From Vibrio gigantis (lineage in GTDB: Bacteria > Pseudomonadota > Gammaproteobacteria > Enterobacterales > Vibrionaceae), in contig NZ_AP025492.1 of the NCBI RefSeq assembly GCF_024347515.1, positions 1,240,001 through 1,304,000 of the forward strand: 64,000 nt of DNA. Direction: 5' to 3'. Shown here in pieces: positions 25,709 through 35,877 of this stretch. Each line of letters opens with the position of its first letter. Position 1 is the first letter of the stretch. The position numbers were made by a program, and so were the translations under genes. A model generated the notes under the pieces. It saw only the letters and a program-made list of their open reading frames with translations. It was not told where the DNA came from and did no database searches.

Positions 25709-26947
25709 TTACTTTGAGCTATTGGGTTTGCTTTTAAATTGCTTAATACTCTTCTTTTTGGCTGTTCGTCGATTGGCCATTTTGTCTTTAGGCGGACGCT
25801 TGCGAGCTGTTGTTTCAGATGCCGGTTTGTCTGTAACAGGAAAACCTTCTAATGGTTGTAGCACTAGCAGCTTATTGGTCAGGCTGCGAATCGCATTAAG
25901 GTAGTCAGTTTCGCTGTGGCTAACTAGCGAGATCGCGCAGCCAGTACTTCCTGCTCTTGCTGTACGGCCAACACGGTGTACGTAAGTTGCTGAGTGAGAT
26001 GGCAATTCAAAGTTAATCACGACAGGTAACTGATCAATATGGATGCCTCTAGCCATGACGTCGGTCGCGATAAGCACACGAGTCTCACCTTTTTTGAAAC
26101 TTTCTAATGCTTGCTCTCGTTCTTCTTGGCTCTTATTTCCATGTAACGCACTCACACTGATTTTGGCTTTGTTCAATCGTTTAGTTAATGCGTCTGCATT
26201 GTCTTTAGCGCCAATAAAAACCAACACCTGTGGCCATTGATTTTGATTAAGTAAGGCAATCAATGCTTGAGCTTTACTGCCTTTGTTCACTAGATACAGG
26301 GTTTCTTCAATGGTTTCGACAACGCTGTTTTCTTGATGAGTCGTGATCTTCTCTGGGTTCGATAAAAGCGTTTCAGCCTGATTGACCAATTCTGGAGGAA
26401 GTGTCGCTGAGAATAGTAGTGATTGGCGCTTGCTAGGCAGTGCTGCGGTGATCGCTTGAATATCTGGCCAAAAGCCCATGTCGATCAGACGATCAGCTTC
26501 ATCAAGAACTAGTGCTAGACATTGAGCTACTTCCAGTTCACCACTTTTGATTAACGCAAGTAGGCGGCCTGGTGTTGCGATAGCTAATTGTGGCTTGATG
26601 GATAATCGTTGCTGTTGATCATCGGTATTCACGCCGCCCGTTAAAGTTACGAGTTTGATATCAAGCGCTGTCGCGACAGGCTCTAAAGATTTCGTCACTT
26701 GAGATGCGAGTTCACGCGTTGGGACAATGATCAGTGCTTGCAGTTCATTTACATCATGATTGATGTTGTTCAGCAGTGGTAAGCCGAAGGCCAATGTTTT
26801 ACCGCTACCCGTTTGAGCTAATGCAAGTACGTCTTTCCCCGTAATAATTGTAGGAATTACTGCTTGTTGTATCTCTGTCGGCTTATTGAATTGAGGTGGG
26901 AGCGCGGAGACGGTTTTAGCATTAAGGGTTAGGTTATCAAATGACAT
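25709..26947 (-). CDS. DEAD-box ATP-dependent RNA helicase (RhlE-like)
   Basis: This is an RNA-unwinding enzyme of 412 residues with all core motifs: Q-motif (FNKPTEIQQAVIP), Walker A AQTGSGKT, PTRELA, VLDEADRLIDMGF, SAT, and motif VI HRVGRTARAG. A basic, unstructured C-terminal tail (RKRPPKDKMANRRTAKKK) is typical of RhlE-type helicases and helps RNA binding. The start at 26947 (MSFDNLTL) matches the family N-terminus; an upstream in-frame TTG at 26965 would add six residues. Roles in ribosome assembly or mRNA decay are known for relatives. Confidence 0.92.
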   Translation of the reverse strand: MSFDNLTLNAKTVSALPPQFNKPTEIQQAVIPTIITGKDVLALAQTGSGKTLAFGLPLLNNINHDVNELQALIIVPTRELASQVTKSLEPVATALDIKLVTLTGGVNTDDQQQRLSIKPQLAIATPGRLLALIKSGELEVAQCLALVLDEADRLIDMGFWPDIQAITAALPSKRQSLLFSATLPPELVNQAETLLSNPEKITTHQENSVVETIEETLYLVNKGSKAQALIALLNQNQWPQVLVFIGAKDNADALTKRLNKAKISVSALHGNKSQEEREQALESFKKGETRVLIATDVMARGIHIDQLPVVINFELPSHSATYVHRVGRTARAGSTGCAISLVSHSETDYLNAIRSLTNKLLVLQPLEGFPVTDKPASETTARKRPPKDKMANRRTAKKKSIKQFKSKPNSSK

Positions 26948-27156
26948 AAATGAACCAAGTATCAAAAGGGAGGTGGAGTCTAACAGGGCTGTAAATGTTA
27001 GAGAATCAGTTTTGTACGTTACACGATAAACACATTCATTATACGCGTTATTTTGTGACGATCTCTATGCGAGTTAATTAAACGTTTATCATATTGTAAT
27101 GCTATCGAATGGACGTACAATGTCCGTCCTAAAAATGTTCATGAAAAGAGATCGAA

Positions 27157-27783
27157 ATGAGTTGGGACAGTATCTGGCTGTTTATTGTTATCGTGTTTTT
27201 TATTGCCATTATACCGGGCCCTAATGCTTTGTTGGTATTAAGCACGGCCTTAACTCAAAGAAAGCTGTTCGCATTTGTGAACGTGTTAGGCGTTTCATGT
27301 GGTTTCTTTTTTCACGCTTTTATCTCGGCAAATGGAATAAGCCTGTTACTGTCGAACACTCCAATGGCCTTTGAAGGGCTAAAATGGGCTGGGGTTTTGT
27401 GTCTTGTCTGGCTTGGATACAACCATTTCCGTGCAGCACTGCGCGCTCAAGAGGGCGTACTTTCTGTGGTAAGTGCATCGGGAAGTAAGCTTTATAGCCA
27501 ATTTTTCAAAGGGCTCCTCACGAATCTACTGAATCCTAAAATCGTCTTGTTTTATCTTTCTATATTTCCTCAATTTGTTTCAACAGATGCGATTGTGACA
27601 GACAGTCTCATGCTTGGTGGAATTCAGGCGATGGTCGTTTCGATGTGGTTCTTGGTTGTGATCTTAATGGCGGATACGTTTAAGCGCTTATTGGTTCAAA
27701 AGCGTACCTCGCAAATGATGAATATTGTATGTGGCGTGTTATTTGTCGGCTTCAGTATTCAGTTGGCGTTGTTTCAGCTTTAG
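27157..27783 (+). CDS. LysE/RhtB family amino-acid exporter
   Basis: This 208-residue inner-membrane protein has about six transmembrane helices. It carries the RhtB family signature IIPGPNALLVLSTALTQRK in the first helix and LTNLLNPKIVLFYLSIFPQF in the middle. Family members export amino acids or homoserine lactones; substrate is unknown here. A single gene, with a clean ATG and weak ribosome-binding site (AAGAGATCGAA). Confidence 0.87.
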   Translation: MSWDSIWLFIVIVFFIAIIPGPNALLVLSTALTQRKLFAFVNVLGVSCGFFFHAFISANGISLLLSNTPMAFEGLKWAGVLCLVWLGYNHFRAALRAQEGVLSVVSASGSKLYSQFFKGLLTNLLNPKIVLFYLSIFPQFVSTDAIVTDSLMLGGIQAMVVSMWFLVVILMADTFKRLLVQKRTSQMMNIVCGVLFVGFSIQLALFQL

Positions 27784-28015
27784 GGTAATCACACGAAGAG
27801 TTGGGTCTTTACCTATCTAGCTCAGTTCCATTTCTGACTCAGATCTCATTTTTTGTTGAATGCCAAGCAATTCTTATTTCTCTGTATAAATCTCTAAAGC
27901 ATTAGCTCGGGAAGTCGATATAATGACCAGATATCAATTTGGTGAATGTGTAATTTGAAACCCAATTGAAACTAATGTCTATTGCTTGACCGAATAACAG
28001 AGACAGGGAGTCAAT

Positions 28016-28372
28016 ATGCGTGAAGATTCATTCACCCAGAAACGCAAATATTACCGCTTAAAGTACCCTCAAAAGGCACGTCCGGTGATGCGAGTTAAGG
28101 ATGAGCTTTTTCATGTCAGCGAAGTTTCTGAAAAGGGTGTGCGCTTGATGATGCGTAACATCATTCCGGTTTATCGTGGCTTTTCAATGGCCGGCACCTT
28201 GAGGTTGCATGACAACAGCAGTATTGATATTAGTGGCGCAGTGCTGAGACAAGAGGGCGACGAAGTGATCGTTCAGTTATCACAAGGCCCAAGTTTCAAA
28301 GATATGGTGTCTGAACAAAGGCACATTAGGCAAAAATATCCGGTATTTTTTGCAAGCCTTAGGGTGGCATAA
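28016..28372 (+). CDS. PilZ-domain protein
   Basis: This 118-residue single-domain protein of the c-di-GMP receptor family has the arginine motif as RKYYR near residue 11. The second motif, usually (D/N)xSxxG, reads EVSEKG here, with Glu in place of Asp/Asn, so c-di-GMP affinity may be changed. CAGGGAG is well placed before the ATG. No partner domain is present; it could act as a stand-alone adaptor. Confidence 0.85.
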   Translation: MREDSFTQKRKYYRLKYPQKARPVMRVKDELFHVSEVSEKGVRLMMRNIIPVYRGFSMAGTLRLHDNSSIDISGAVLRQEGDEVIVQLSQGPSFKDMVSEQRHIRQKYPVFFASLRVA

Positions 28373-28426
28373 AGAGCTTCTAACGTTAGATGCTTAAGCC
28401 CAAATAGATTATTTTGAGTAGAGATT

Positions 28427-28461
28427 AAAAAGCCCAGCGATCTCATAGGTGCTGGGCTTTG
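28427..28461. terminator. Bidirectional terminator between PilZ and M14 peptidase genes
   Basis: Arms AAAGCCCAGC / GCTGGGCTTT pair perfectly and serve the convergent genes on both sides. Confidence 0.9.
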
Positions 28462-28510
28462 TTATATCTATCAAATTAGATAAAGGGACAAATTAAAGAG
28501 CTTAGTTACT

Positions 28511-29635
28511 CTATAGCTCGTCTACTGTTGCCCAAACCGCCGCTAGCATGTCGTGACCAAACGCGACACTACGCTCCGGCGACCAGCCATAAAGTTCGTC
28601 AGCATGGCTGATGTGATCTTTAAATGGCATCTCGACCGTGTAAGCCAAACACTTGAATTGCTCACCGATCCAGTTTGTGCCAACGGTCATATTCGCTTTG
28701 CCTGGCTCGTCTTTGTCGTAACCAAACTCATCTTGGAACTCTGGCGTGATCGTCAGTAGTGCTTGCTTGAAGTGGTTTTCTAGCTTCGCGATGCGTTCGT
28801 TGTATGAAGGCGTGCCTTCGCTACCTGCTACAAAGTTATATGGAATCGCTTCGTCGCCGTGAATGTCTAAACACATATCAACGCCCGTTTCTAACATGCG
28901 CTCTCGCACAAGAAATACTTCTGGGCTGCGCTCCATCGACGGGGATTGCCATTCGCGGTTCAGGTTTACGCCAATTGCGTTGGTACGCAGGTGACCACGG
29001 ATACTGCCATCTGGGTTCATGTTTGGTACAACGCGGAAAACAACGCTGTCTAGAAGAGAGCGACCCACTGTGTCTGTCTCATCAAGCAGGCGTTGAAGCA
29101 GGCCTTCGATTAACCATTCAGCCATTGTCTCGCCAGGGTGTTGGCGGCCAATAACCCAAATGTTTTTCTTCTCTTCACTTGGTTCACCAATAGTTAGCAA
29201 AGTGATGTCGTTGTTGTCTAGCGTGTGACCGAGTGTTTCAAGCTTACAAGCAGGGTGCGTCTGTGCGCTGTGCAGAAGGTCTTGGTGACGATCGTACGAG
29301 TAAGGTGCGAAGTACGCGAAGTACATTGAATCGTGCTCTGGAATGATATCAAAGCTTAGTGTGTCGCCATCGAACTGAGATGGGATACGGAACCACTCTT
29401 CGCGGTCATACGATGCAACCACATCGTAATCTTTCCAGCCTTCAGGGTAAGCAGACGTTGCCAATTGGCCGATTTCAAAGTGGTGAGCTTGTTGAGCTTC
29501 ACTTTCCAAACGGAAGTGGAACCACTGAGAGATTTGAGTCTGGTTGTCTGCAGGGATGGTCAGTTGAATGTTTTGTGGTGAATCTGCTGAAACGACGTGA
29601 ATGTTGCCGCTTTCGAAATTGCTGAAAATTTTCAT
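28511..29635 (-). CDS. M14 zinc carboxypeptidase, cytosolic CCP-like
   Basis: This 374-residue protein has no signal peptide. An N-terminal beta-sandwich domain (about 1-125) precedes the peptidase domain. Zinc-binding HPGE lies in GRQHPGETMAEW, substrate-binding arginines in NPDGSIRGHLRTN and GVNLNREW, the third zinc ligand in DIHGDE, and the catalytic Glu near YTVEMPF. This set is that of bacterial cytosolic carboxypeptidases related to tubulin deglutamylases. Physiological substrate unknown. The ATG at 29635 begins the conserved region; longer starts upstream lack support. Confidence 0.87.
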   Translation of the reverse strand: MKIFSNFESGNIHVVSADSPQNIQLTIPADNQTQISQWFHFRLESEAQQAHHFEIGQLATSAYPEGWKDYDVVASYDREEWFRIPSQFDGDTLSFDIIPEHDSMYFAYFAPYSYDRHQDLLHSAQTHPACKLETLGHTLDNNDITLLTIGEPSEEKKNIWVIGRQHPGETMAEWLIEGLLQRLLDETDTVGRSLLDSVVFRVVPNMNPDGSIRGHLRTNAIGVNLNREWQSPSMERSPEVFLVRERMLETGVDMCLDIHGDEAIPYNFVAGSEGTPSYNERIAKLENHFKQALLTITPEFQDEFGYDKDEPGKANMTVGTNWIGEQFKCLAYTVEMPFKDHISHADELYGWSPERSVAFGHDMLAAVWATVDEL

Positions 29636-29772
29636 TGTAGTTTTTATCTCGTAGTTGAGTTGCCGTAAGACTAGCACACTTTTTTTCGAGCAAACCACTA
29701 ACTAAATCGTAATGAGATGTTATTTCAACTATCTACTTTTTAGTTATCTATTTTGAACAACCCACTTTCCAA

Positions 29773-30048
29773 TTATCGACGCTGGCAAGTTGTACACCCA
29801 CGACAGGCAGAACGTGTGTGGCGATCTAACTTGCTACGTTGAACCTTACAGTAAGCGTTTTTCAATGCTCTTCGTCCAGAAAACCAATCATCAGGTTTCG
29901 CAAGGATCAGATAACCATTAAAGCGCTTCACAAGTTCGACTCTATTTTGATCGATGAACTTGCTATCAAACCCAATTTCAAAGTAATTGAGCGCTTGTTC
30001 GATTGAGGTGAAGCTCGCCATTTTTTTCTGGAATTCTGTTTGGTTCAT
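29773..30048 (-). CDS. NifW-like small protein with C-terminal cysteine cluster
   Basis: This 91-residue soluble protein has a pattern (FTSIEQALNYFEIGFDSKFI then RVELVKRFNGYL) resembling nitrogenase-stabilising NifW proteins. No nif genes are near it. Its C-terminal region adds four cysteines, CKVQ and then CRGCTTC, so a metal or Fe-S site is possible. The NifW assignment is a moderate-confidence resemblance from memory. It is divergent from the Trp-rich protein gene. Confidence 0.55.
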   Translation of the reverse strand: MNQTEFQKKMASFTSIEQALNYFEIGFDSKFIDQNRVELVKRFNGYLILAKPDDWFSGRRALKNAYCKVQRSKLDRHTRSACRGCTTCQRR

Positions 30049-30224
30049 GGTGAGTTGGTTTATGAACTGGTGGCAACTATTGTACCGAGTTCATGTTTTG
30101 TTTTATTGATTTTAGTTATGACTTACCTAGGTTTGAATCGGAGCCTTTCTTAACTTGAAGTGATCTTTTTAACTCTTTGAGGGTTATAGATAAAGTATTA
30201 ACAAACAGTGACAGGAAAGAATCA

Positions 30225-30437
30225 ATGAATCGAATAAATCCAAAGAAACTACTTCGCAGCAAATGGACAGCCGTTAGCCCAGTGAAGAAAGAAAAACACT
30301 TTATTGTCACAGAGGTCGAGTGTGAAGAAGGGGAGGTCACTCGTTGTTTGATAGAAGCGGTGATGACCAAAAGAGAGGAAGACATTAACTGGCGGGATCT
30401 AACCGACAAGGAGTATTGGCTTCCTGGGTGGAAATAA
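30225..30437 (+). CDS. TIGR02450 family small Trp-rich protein
   Basis: The 70-residue protein matches the family throughout: NPKKLLRSKWTAVSP, EKHFIVTEVE, CLIEAVMTKRE, INWRDLTDKEYWLPGWK. Function of the family is unknown. The ATG at 30225 with AGGAAAG upstream gives the normal family length; a longer frame from 30177 adds unrelated residues. Confidence 0.85.
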   Translation: MNRINPKKLLRSKWTAVSPVKKEKHFIVTEVECEEGEVTRCLIEAVMTKREEDINWRDLTDKEYWLPGWK

Positions 30438-30477
30438 GGATATGAAGTAGAGGGGCAGTCGCTCGCCCCTACGTATT

Positions 30478-31215
30478 CTAATTACCTGTCGTCGCACGCT
30501 CTTGCCAGTATTTTAGGCCTTCTAACACGCCCGCAGCATGTGTTGCGCTGCTGGTATATACATTGTCTCTGTCGGATAGGTGAGCAACCTCAGGGTAATG
30601 GTTAGCCACCAATATCGAGTTTACGCCTTCAATTGTGAGCATTGAGGTGTCGTTGGCAGAGTCACCGGCGACACACACTTCTTCTACACTTAAATTATGC
30701 TGTTTGAGCAGGTGATGAATAGCTGTTGCCTTATTGACGCCCTTTGGTGTGATGTCCAAGTACCAATCGTGAGAGTAGGTCAGGTGTACATCCACCCCGT
30801 GCGACTCCAAGCTTGATTCGATCAATTCATGTTGAGGCTCAGATAGCTTCCCTTCAAAAGTCATCTTGTAATCACCTTGATGGTTTTCAAAGCGTTCACC
30901 CATAAAGTCGAGTGGTGCGAGTGCTGTCTCGACTTTGGATTTGTTCCACGACGCTTCTAACTGGTTGCGCCAAACATGATCGGGCTTTTGGGAGTGAACG
31001 TGATGAATTCTCGTGCCCACATCACTGATAATACTGTGTGGTTTCGGGTAGTTATCTGATGCCAAACCCACTCGAATAGAAGGTAGAGTTCTCCCTGTTG
31101 CGATGATAAAACGGATATCAGGTTGCTCGGTTAGGTAGTCAAATAACTGATTCACCCCATGAGAAGAGCCTCCATCCAGCGTCCCGTCAAAGTCACACAC
31201 CAGCATTTTTATCAT
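30478..31215 (-). CDS. HAD-IIB family hydrolase (sucrose-phosphatase-like)
   Basis: This 245-residue cytosolic phosphatase of the HAD superfamily has nucleophile motif DFDGTLDGG, motif II ATGRT, and motif IV GDSANDTSML. The cap-region pattern and LDITPKGVNKATAIHHLL resemble the Cof / sucrose-phosphate phosphatase group. Substrate unknown. The ATG at 31215 has AAGGAA upstream; an alternative at 31206 removes three residues. Confidence 0.87.
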   Translation of the reverse strand: MIKMLVCDFDGTLDGGSSHGVNQLFDYLTEQPDIRFIIATGRTLPSIRVGLASDNYPKPHSIISDVGTRIHHVHSQKPDHVWRNQLEASWNKSKVETALAPLDFMGERFENHQGDYKMTFEGKLSEPQHELIESSLESHGVDVHLTYSHDWYLDITPKGVNKATAIHHLLKQHNLSVEEVCVAGDSANDTSMLTIEGVNSILVANHYPEVAHLSDRDNVYTSSATHAAGVLEGLKYWQERATTGN

Positions 31216-31871
31216 TCGAATTCCTTGTCTTTTTCTCTAATTCATCGTGGGAAAATGTCCAATTCTTCCATAAATAATGGCTTAGCTATGAGGACTCTAC
31301 AAGTTGTCTTTCGGTTTGGATAATCGACGTTTAATAGTTTGCAGCAAGTATCACAGTTGATGTGATGTTTTAAGATTCTTGGTTGAAAAGGTCTATTTTA
31401 TCTCGCTGACTTTAGCCAGTTCACCTATGGATTTTATGTAGATGCCGAGTGTGGGCCTTATCCCTGTCGCAGAGTGGATGACCAACTTTGAAACGCCATT
31501 AAACCTTAACAAATGGTTTGTATTCAAATTATTTGTGCACGAACTATTTGATGCCATTCTTGGTCTATTTGGCGTATTAATTACTCAAATGTAAAATAAA
31601 TATTCAATAATCTATCAGTAAGTAATACATAATATCGCTATCGTTCTTCTTGGTTGATTGTCTTTTGTTTTCAGTATCTTGGGTGTTTGTTGTTTTGTTT
31701 TTAATCGTTGTTTTTTCTAGGGGATTAGTAGTTTTGTGAATGAGTTACAGTACGATACCCCTTGATTTACACTGCTTGATTACTTAGAGTGCTAATCGTT
31801 TTTTGAGTTTAAATAACCGTTTTAAGTTTAAATAACTATAAGTTTAGATAACTAACAAAGGATTAGATTAC
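31216..31871. other. Long AT-rich intergenic region upstream of proVWX
   Basis: This 656-bp stretch has no credible gene. It is strongly AT-rich with T-tracts (about 31670-31720), which fits a curved, silenced upstream region as known for osmoregulated proU operons. Just before proV it carries three imperfect copies of an AGTTTAAATAAC motif. I see no sigma-70 promoter I would call with confidence. Confidence 0.5.
31805..31852 (+). repeat. Three imperfect direct repeats in the proV leader
   Basis: Copies of (G/A)AGTTTA(A/G)ATAAC start at 31805, 31824 and 31840 and end 20 bp before the proV start codon. They may be regulator-binding sites or leader RNA elements. Confidence 0.55.
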
Positions 31872-33059
31872 ATGGATCCCATACTGGAAGTTAAGGGACT
31901 GTACAAGGTGTTTGGTGAAGACACCGACCGTGCTTTTACGATGATTAATCAAGGTGCGGACAAAGACAAAGTTTTTGAAGAAACAGGTCTAACGATCGGC
32001 GTTAACGATGTTTCTCTTAGTATTCAAGAAGGCGAGATTTTCGTAATAATGGGACTGTCAGGATCTGGCAAATCAACCCTAGTTCGCCTTCTTAACCGCT
32101 TGATTGAACCTACCAAAGGTAATGTGCTTCTACGAGGCAAAGACATTGCCCACATCTCAGAAGATGAACTCCGCGAAGTTCGCCGCAACAACATCTCCAT
32201 GGTTTTCCAAAATTTCGCATTGATGCCCCACATGACTGTGATAGAAAACGCAGCGTTTGGCCTTGAGCTTGCGGGTGTTGAAATGGAAACGCGAAAACAG
32301 TCGGCATTTGAAGCGTTAGAGCGTGTAGGTCTTGGCGCATATTCAGAGTCTTACCCAGATGAATTATCTGGTGGTATGAAGCAGCGTGTGGGTTTAGCTC
32401 GTGCTCTAGCATGTGACCCAGATATCCTCTTAATGGATGAAGCGTTCTCTGCACTTGATCCTTTGATTCGTACTGAGATGCAAGATGAACTTATTCGTCT
32501 GCAAAATGATGATAAACGAACCATTGTTTTCATCTCTCATGATTTGGATGAAGCGATGAGAATCGGTGACCGTATTGCCATCATGCAAAATGGCGAAGTG
32601 GTTCAAGTTGGTACCCCTGACGACATTCTTAATAACCCAGCTAACGATTATGTCGAAGCTTTCTTTCGCGGTGTAAACGTAGCAAGCGTGCTTACTGTGA
32701 AGGACATTGCTCGCAAGAAACCTGCTGCGGTATTTAAGAAATCTGAGCACGATGGCCCAGCCTCTGCTTTGCAAATCTTAATGGATAACGACCGTGAATA
32801 CGGCATCGTTGTTGAGAAGAGCAGTCACTACTCAGGCATCGTTTCTATCGATTCCCTTCGCAAAGCCCACAAAGAGAATAAATCCTTAGTTAGTGCTCAG
32901 CTAAGTGATGGCTTAACTCTGAATCCAGATTTACCAATCAATGATGTGCTTGGCCTTGTTGGCGGTGTGCCTTATTCCGTTCCTGTTGTGGACGAGCAAG
33001 GCAATTACTTTGGCGTTGTGACTAAGTCACGACTGCTACAAACATTAGATAAGGGATAG
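31872..33059 (+). CDS. proV: Glycine betaine/proline ABC transporter ATPase ProV
   Basis: This is the energy-coupling subunit of the ProU osmoprotectant importer. It has Walker [10 protein letters not shown], signature [15 protein letters not shown], Walker [14 protein letters not shown] and a C-terminal pair of CBS domains (about residues 275-395) that sense ionic strength in related systems. The long N-terminal insert ([21 protein letters not shown]) is typical of ProV. Length 395, close to E. coli ProV (400). First gene of proVWX, three bases before proW. Confidence 0.95.
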   Translation: MDPILEVKGLYKVFGEDTDRAFTMINQGADKDKVFEETGLTIGVNDVSLSIQEGEIFVIMGLSGSGKSTLVRLLNRLIEPTKGNVLLRGKDIAHISEDELREVRRNNISMVFQNFALMPHMTVIENAAFGLELAGVEMETRKQSAFEALERVGLGAYSESYPDELSGGMKQRVGLARALACDPDILLMDEAFSALDPLIRTEMQDELIRLQNDDKRTIVFISHDLDEAMRIGDRIAIMQNGEVVQVGTPDDILNNPANDYVEAFFRGVNVASVLTVKDIARKKPAAVFKKSEHDGPASALQILMDNDREYGIVVEKSSHYSGIVSIDSLRKAHKENKSLVSAQLSDGLTLNPDLPINDVLGLVGGVPYSVPVVDEQGNYFGVVTKSRLLQTLDKG

Positions 33060-33062
33060 ATC

Positions 33063-34157
33063 ATGTCGTCTGAACAAACAAATAATGACCCATGGTCTCA
33101 ATCTGCTCCAGCAGCTCAACCTGCAAGTGATCCTTGGGGGCAAGCCGCAGATACCTCACCATCAGCAGATTGGTTAAGCAGTGAAACAGTTGAAGTTACT
33201 CCTTTTGATCCACTTAACCCTTTTGCTGAAGCCGTACTACCAGTTGATACTTGGGTTGAGTCTGGACTTAATTGGTTGGTTGAGCACGGACGCCCACTGT
33301 TTCAGGCTATTCGTGTACCGATCGATTTCATCCTAAGTTCATTTGAAACGGCGTTGGTGTCTACACCTGCACCATTCATGTTGCTGATCTTGTTTTTAGT
33401 CGCATGGCAGTTTTCAAACTTGAAGCTTGGTGTGGCTACGGCCGTATCTTTGACATTCATTGGTTTGATTGGCGCTTGGTCTGAAGCGATGACCACGTTG
33501 TCACTGGTCATGACATCGGTGTTCTTCTGTCTGTTGATTGGCTTACCCATGGGGATATGGCTTGCCCGAAGTAACACGGCGGCTAAATTCGTGCGCCCAA
33601 TTTTGGATGCCATGCAAACCACACCAGCCTTCGTTTATCTCGTACCCATCGTAATGCTGTTTGGCATAGGAAACGTACCGGGTGTTGTTGTGACCATCAT
33701 ATTCGCGCTGCCGCCAGTGGTACGTTTAACCATCTTAGGTATTCAGCAAGTACCGGAAGAACTGATCGAAGCGGGTCACTCATTCGGCGCAAGCAAAAAA
33801 CAGATGCTTTATCGAATTCAACTGCCACTAGCACTGCCAACCATCATGGCAGGCGTTAACCAAACACTGATGTTGTCGCTATCTATGGTGGTTATTGCAT
33901 CAATGATCGCTGTAGGTGGTTTGGGCCAAATGGTACTGAGAGGTATCGGCCGTTTAGATATGGGATTGGCCGCAGTCGGTGGTCTTGGCATCGTTATTCT
34001 CGCGATCTTATTGGATCGCATCACTCAAGTGTTGGGTGTAAATGCAGGCAATACAAAATTACGCTGGTACCGCATGGGGCCTGTTTCCCTTGTACTTAAT
34101 GCTTTAAATCGCGGTAACAAATCAGAACTTCAATTAAGGAAAAACACCAATGAATAA
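33063..34157 (+). CDS. proW: Glycine betaine/proline ABC transporter permease ProW
   Basis: This is the membrane subunit of ProU, 364 residues. A hydrophilic, Pro/Trp-rich N-terminal tail (about 1-85) is characteristic of ProW. Then about seven transmembrane helices follow with the EAA loop [25 protein letters not shown]. The last eight bases overlap the start of proX. Confidence 0.94.
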   Translation: MSSEQTNNDPWSQSAPAAQPASDPWGQAADTSPSADWLSSETVEVTPFDPLNPFAEAVLPVDTWVESGLNWLVEHGRPLFQAIRVPIDFILSSFETALVSTPAPFMLLILFLVAWQFSNLKLGVATAVSLTFIGLIGAWSEAMTTLSLVMTSVFFCLLIGLPMGIWLARSNTAAKFVRPILDAMQTTPAFVYLVPIVMLFGIGNVPGVVVTIIFALPPVVRLTILGIQQVPEELIEAGHSFGASKKQMLYRIQLPLALPTIMAGVNQTLMLSLSMVVIASMIAVGGLGQMVLRGIGRLDMGLAAVGGLGIVILAILLDRITQVLGVNAGNTKLRWYRMGPVSLVLNALNRGNKSELQLRKNTNE

Positions 34158-35157
34158 TTCATGGAAGAGCAAACTTGCAGTGAGCATCGTTTCTACACTG
34201 GCAGTATCAACGAACGTGTGGGCAGCAAGCCTACCGGGTGAAGGCGTATCTGTTCAGCCTGTTCAATCGTCTGTAGCGGAAGAGACATTTCAAACATTGA
34301 TCGTGAACCGTGCTCTAGAAGAACTTGGCTATGACGTGAAATCAACTCAAGAAGTAGACTACAACGTAGGTTACACCTCAATTGCAAAAGGTGACGCAAC
34401 GTTCCTAACGGTAGGTTGGTTCCCGCTTCATGCAGACAAATACACAATGGCGGGTGGTGATGAAAAATTCTACCGCGAAGGCCAATATGTAAGTGGTGCC
34501 GCTCAAGGGTACCTAATTGATAAGAAGACCGCAGAAAAGTATAACATCACCAACATTGGTCAATTAACTGATCCAAAAATCGCGAAGCTGTTTGATGCGG
34601 ATGGTGATGGCAAAGCAGACCTAACGGGCTGTAACCCAGGTTGGGGTTGTGAGATGGTTATCGAACACCAACTTTCAGCATTCAAACTGGACGACACGGT
34701 GACTCACAATCAAGGTAACTACGCTGCAATCATTGCAGACACAATTTCTCGTTACCAAAAGGGTGAATCAATCCTTTACTACACGTGGACACCTTACTGG
34801 GTAAGTGGCGTATTGGTTTCAAACGAAGATGTAGTTTGGCTAGAAGTACCTTTTTCAGCTCTCCCAGGCGAGCGTTCGAACGTGGATACGACGTTATCAA
34901 ACGGCAAAAATTACGGCTTCGAAATGAACTCAATGCGTATTATTGCGAACAAAGAGTTTGCTAAGAACAACCCATCAGCAGCGAAGCTTTTCGAAATCAT
35001 CAAACTTAACATCAATGATGTAAGTGCTCAGAACATGATGATGAGTAAAGGTAAGAATAGCTCTGCAGATATTGAAGCGCATGTAAACGGTTGGATCAAA
35101 GCGAACCAAAGCACGTTTGATGGTTGGATTTCTGAAGCGAAGAAAGCAGCACTGTAA
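34150..35157 (+). CDS. proX: Glycine betaine/proline-binding periplasmic protein ProX
   Basis: This is the periplasmic receptor of ProU, 335 residues, with a signal peptide (cleavage near VWA / ASLPGEG). The family start [18 protein letters not shown] and aromatic box residues ([20 protein letters not shown]) that bind the quaternary ammonium group are present. AAGGA lies upstream of the ATG. It ends the operon, followed by a terminator about 125 bp downstream. Confidence 0.95.
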   Translation: MNNSWKSKLAVSIVSTLAVSTNVWAASLPGEGVSVQPVQSSVAEETFQTLIVNRALEELGYDVKSTQEVDYNVGYTSIAKGDATFLTVGWFPLHADKYTMAGGDEKFYREGQYVSGAAQGYLIDKKTAEKYNITNIGQLTDPKIAKLFDADGDGKADLTGCNPGWGCEMVIEHQLSAFKLDDTVTHNQGNYAAIIADTISRYQKGESILYYTWTPYWVSGVLVSNEDVVWLEVPFSALPGERSNVDTTLSNGKNYGFEMNSMRIIANKEFAKNNPSAAKLFEIIKLNINDVSAQNMMMSKGKNSSADIEAHVNGWIKANQSTFDGWISEAKKAAL

Positions 35158-35280
35158 CTCTGCTCTGTATTTGTTTTGTCTTACCAGACATTTCGATTTG
35201 AAATGATGGGCGTTTTAGTGATTGTGTAGAGTCACTGAATCACCTTCAAATGCAGTGAGAAGTCGACAAGCGTGAACATT

Positions 35281-35317
35281 AAAAAGCCAGCAGTCCAATT
35301 TGGATTGTTGGCTTTTT
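35281..35317 (+). terminator. Terminator after proX
   Basis: A long hairpin (AAAAAGCCAGCAGTCCAA / TTGGATTGTTGGCTTTTT, with mismatches) ending in five T residues. The A-run on the left could also serve the minus-strand gene ahead. Confidence 0.87.
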
Positions 35318-35361
35318 GTTTTCTGTTTCGACTCTGAGCTTCTAGTTTTTAATTATAGCTT

Positions 35362-35736
35362 CTAGCGTTCGCCTTGAACTTCGAAGTCGTCGCTTACTAG
35401 GCGAGCATAGCCATCGGCTTGTAGCTCCCAGTGTTCACGGTGTACAACACCAAATGCTTTGTTCATTGTCCAGCTAGCGGTAAGGATGTATCCGCCTTCT
35501 GGGTGTTCTTCCCATTTTACGTCAGTGTAATCAACGTCTTTGAAACCTTGGTCCATGATACCTTGCCAGAATGCTTGAATCGCTTCACGACCTTCAAAAG
35601 TACCAAATGGACGAGCTTCCATTACGCAGTTCTCTGTATATTGATCTGCACAACCTTTCGCATCTTGGCTGTTGAATGCTTTTTGCCATGCGTTAATGCC
35701 TTGCTTACACGCTTCTAATACTTGATTGTTTGACAT
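35362..35736 (-). CDS. SnoaL/NTF2-like domain protein
   Basis: This 124-residue protein has the cone-shaped NTF2-like fold pattern: N-terminal helices (INAWQKAFNSQDAKGCADQYTENCVMEARP) and FEGREAIQAFWQGIMDQGFKDV, followed by strands (GYILTASWTMNKAF, REHWELQADGYARLVSDDFE). It may be an enzyme or a small-molecule binder; the role is unknown. The ATG at 35736 follows GGAGAA; four extra residues from 35748 are unlikely. It is divergent from a LysR regulator gene, which may control it. Confidence 0.8.
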   Translation of the reverse strand: MSNNQVLEACKQGINAWQKAFNSQDAKGCADQYTENCVMEARPFGTFEGREAIQAFWQGIMDQGFKDVDYTDVKWEEHPEGGYILTASWTMNKAFGVVHREHWELQADGYARLVSDDFEVQGER

Positions 35737-35877
35737 TGTTTTCTCCATAACAGTCTTCTTCTAAACACTGTGTTTTTGATTGGGTTATCTCGATAAGTTG
35801 AATGTAGTTTAGTCTTGGTAATTGATTTGAAAAACAGAGATAATAGAAAATACTGTTTGTAAAAAGAGAACAATAAG

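Noticed and set aside
28804..29154. 116-codon frame antisense to the M14 peptidase gene
   Set aside because: Shadow of the real gene; no start signal and no protein-like pattern.
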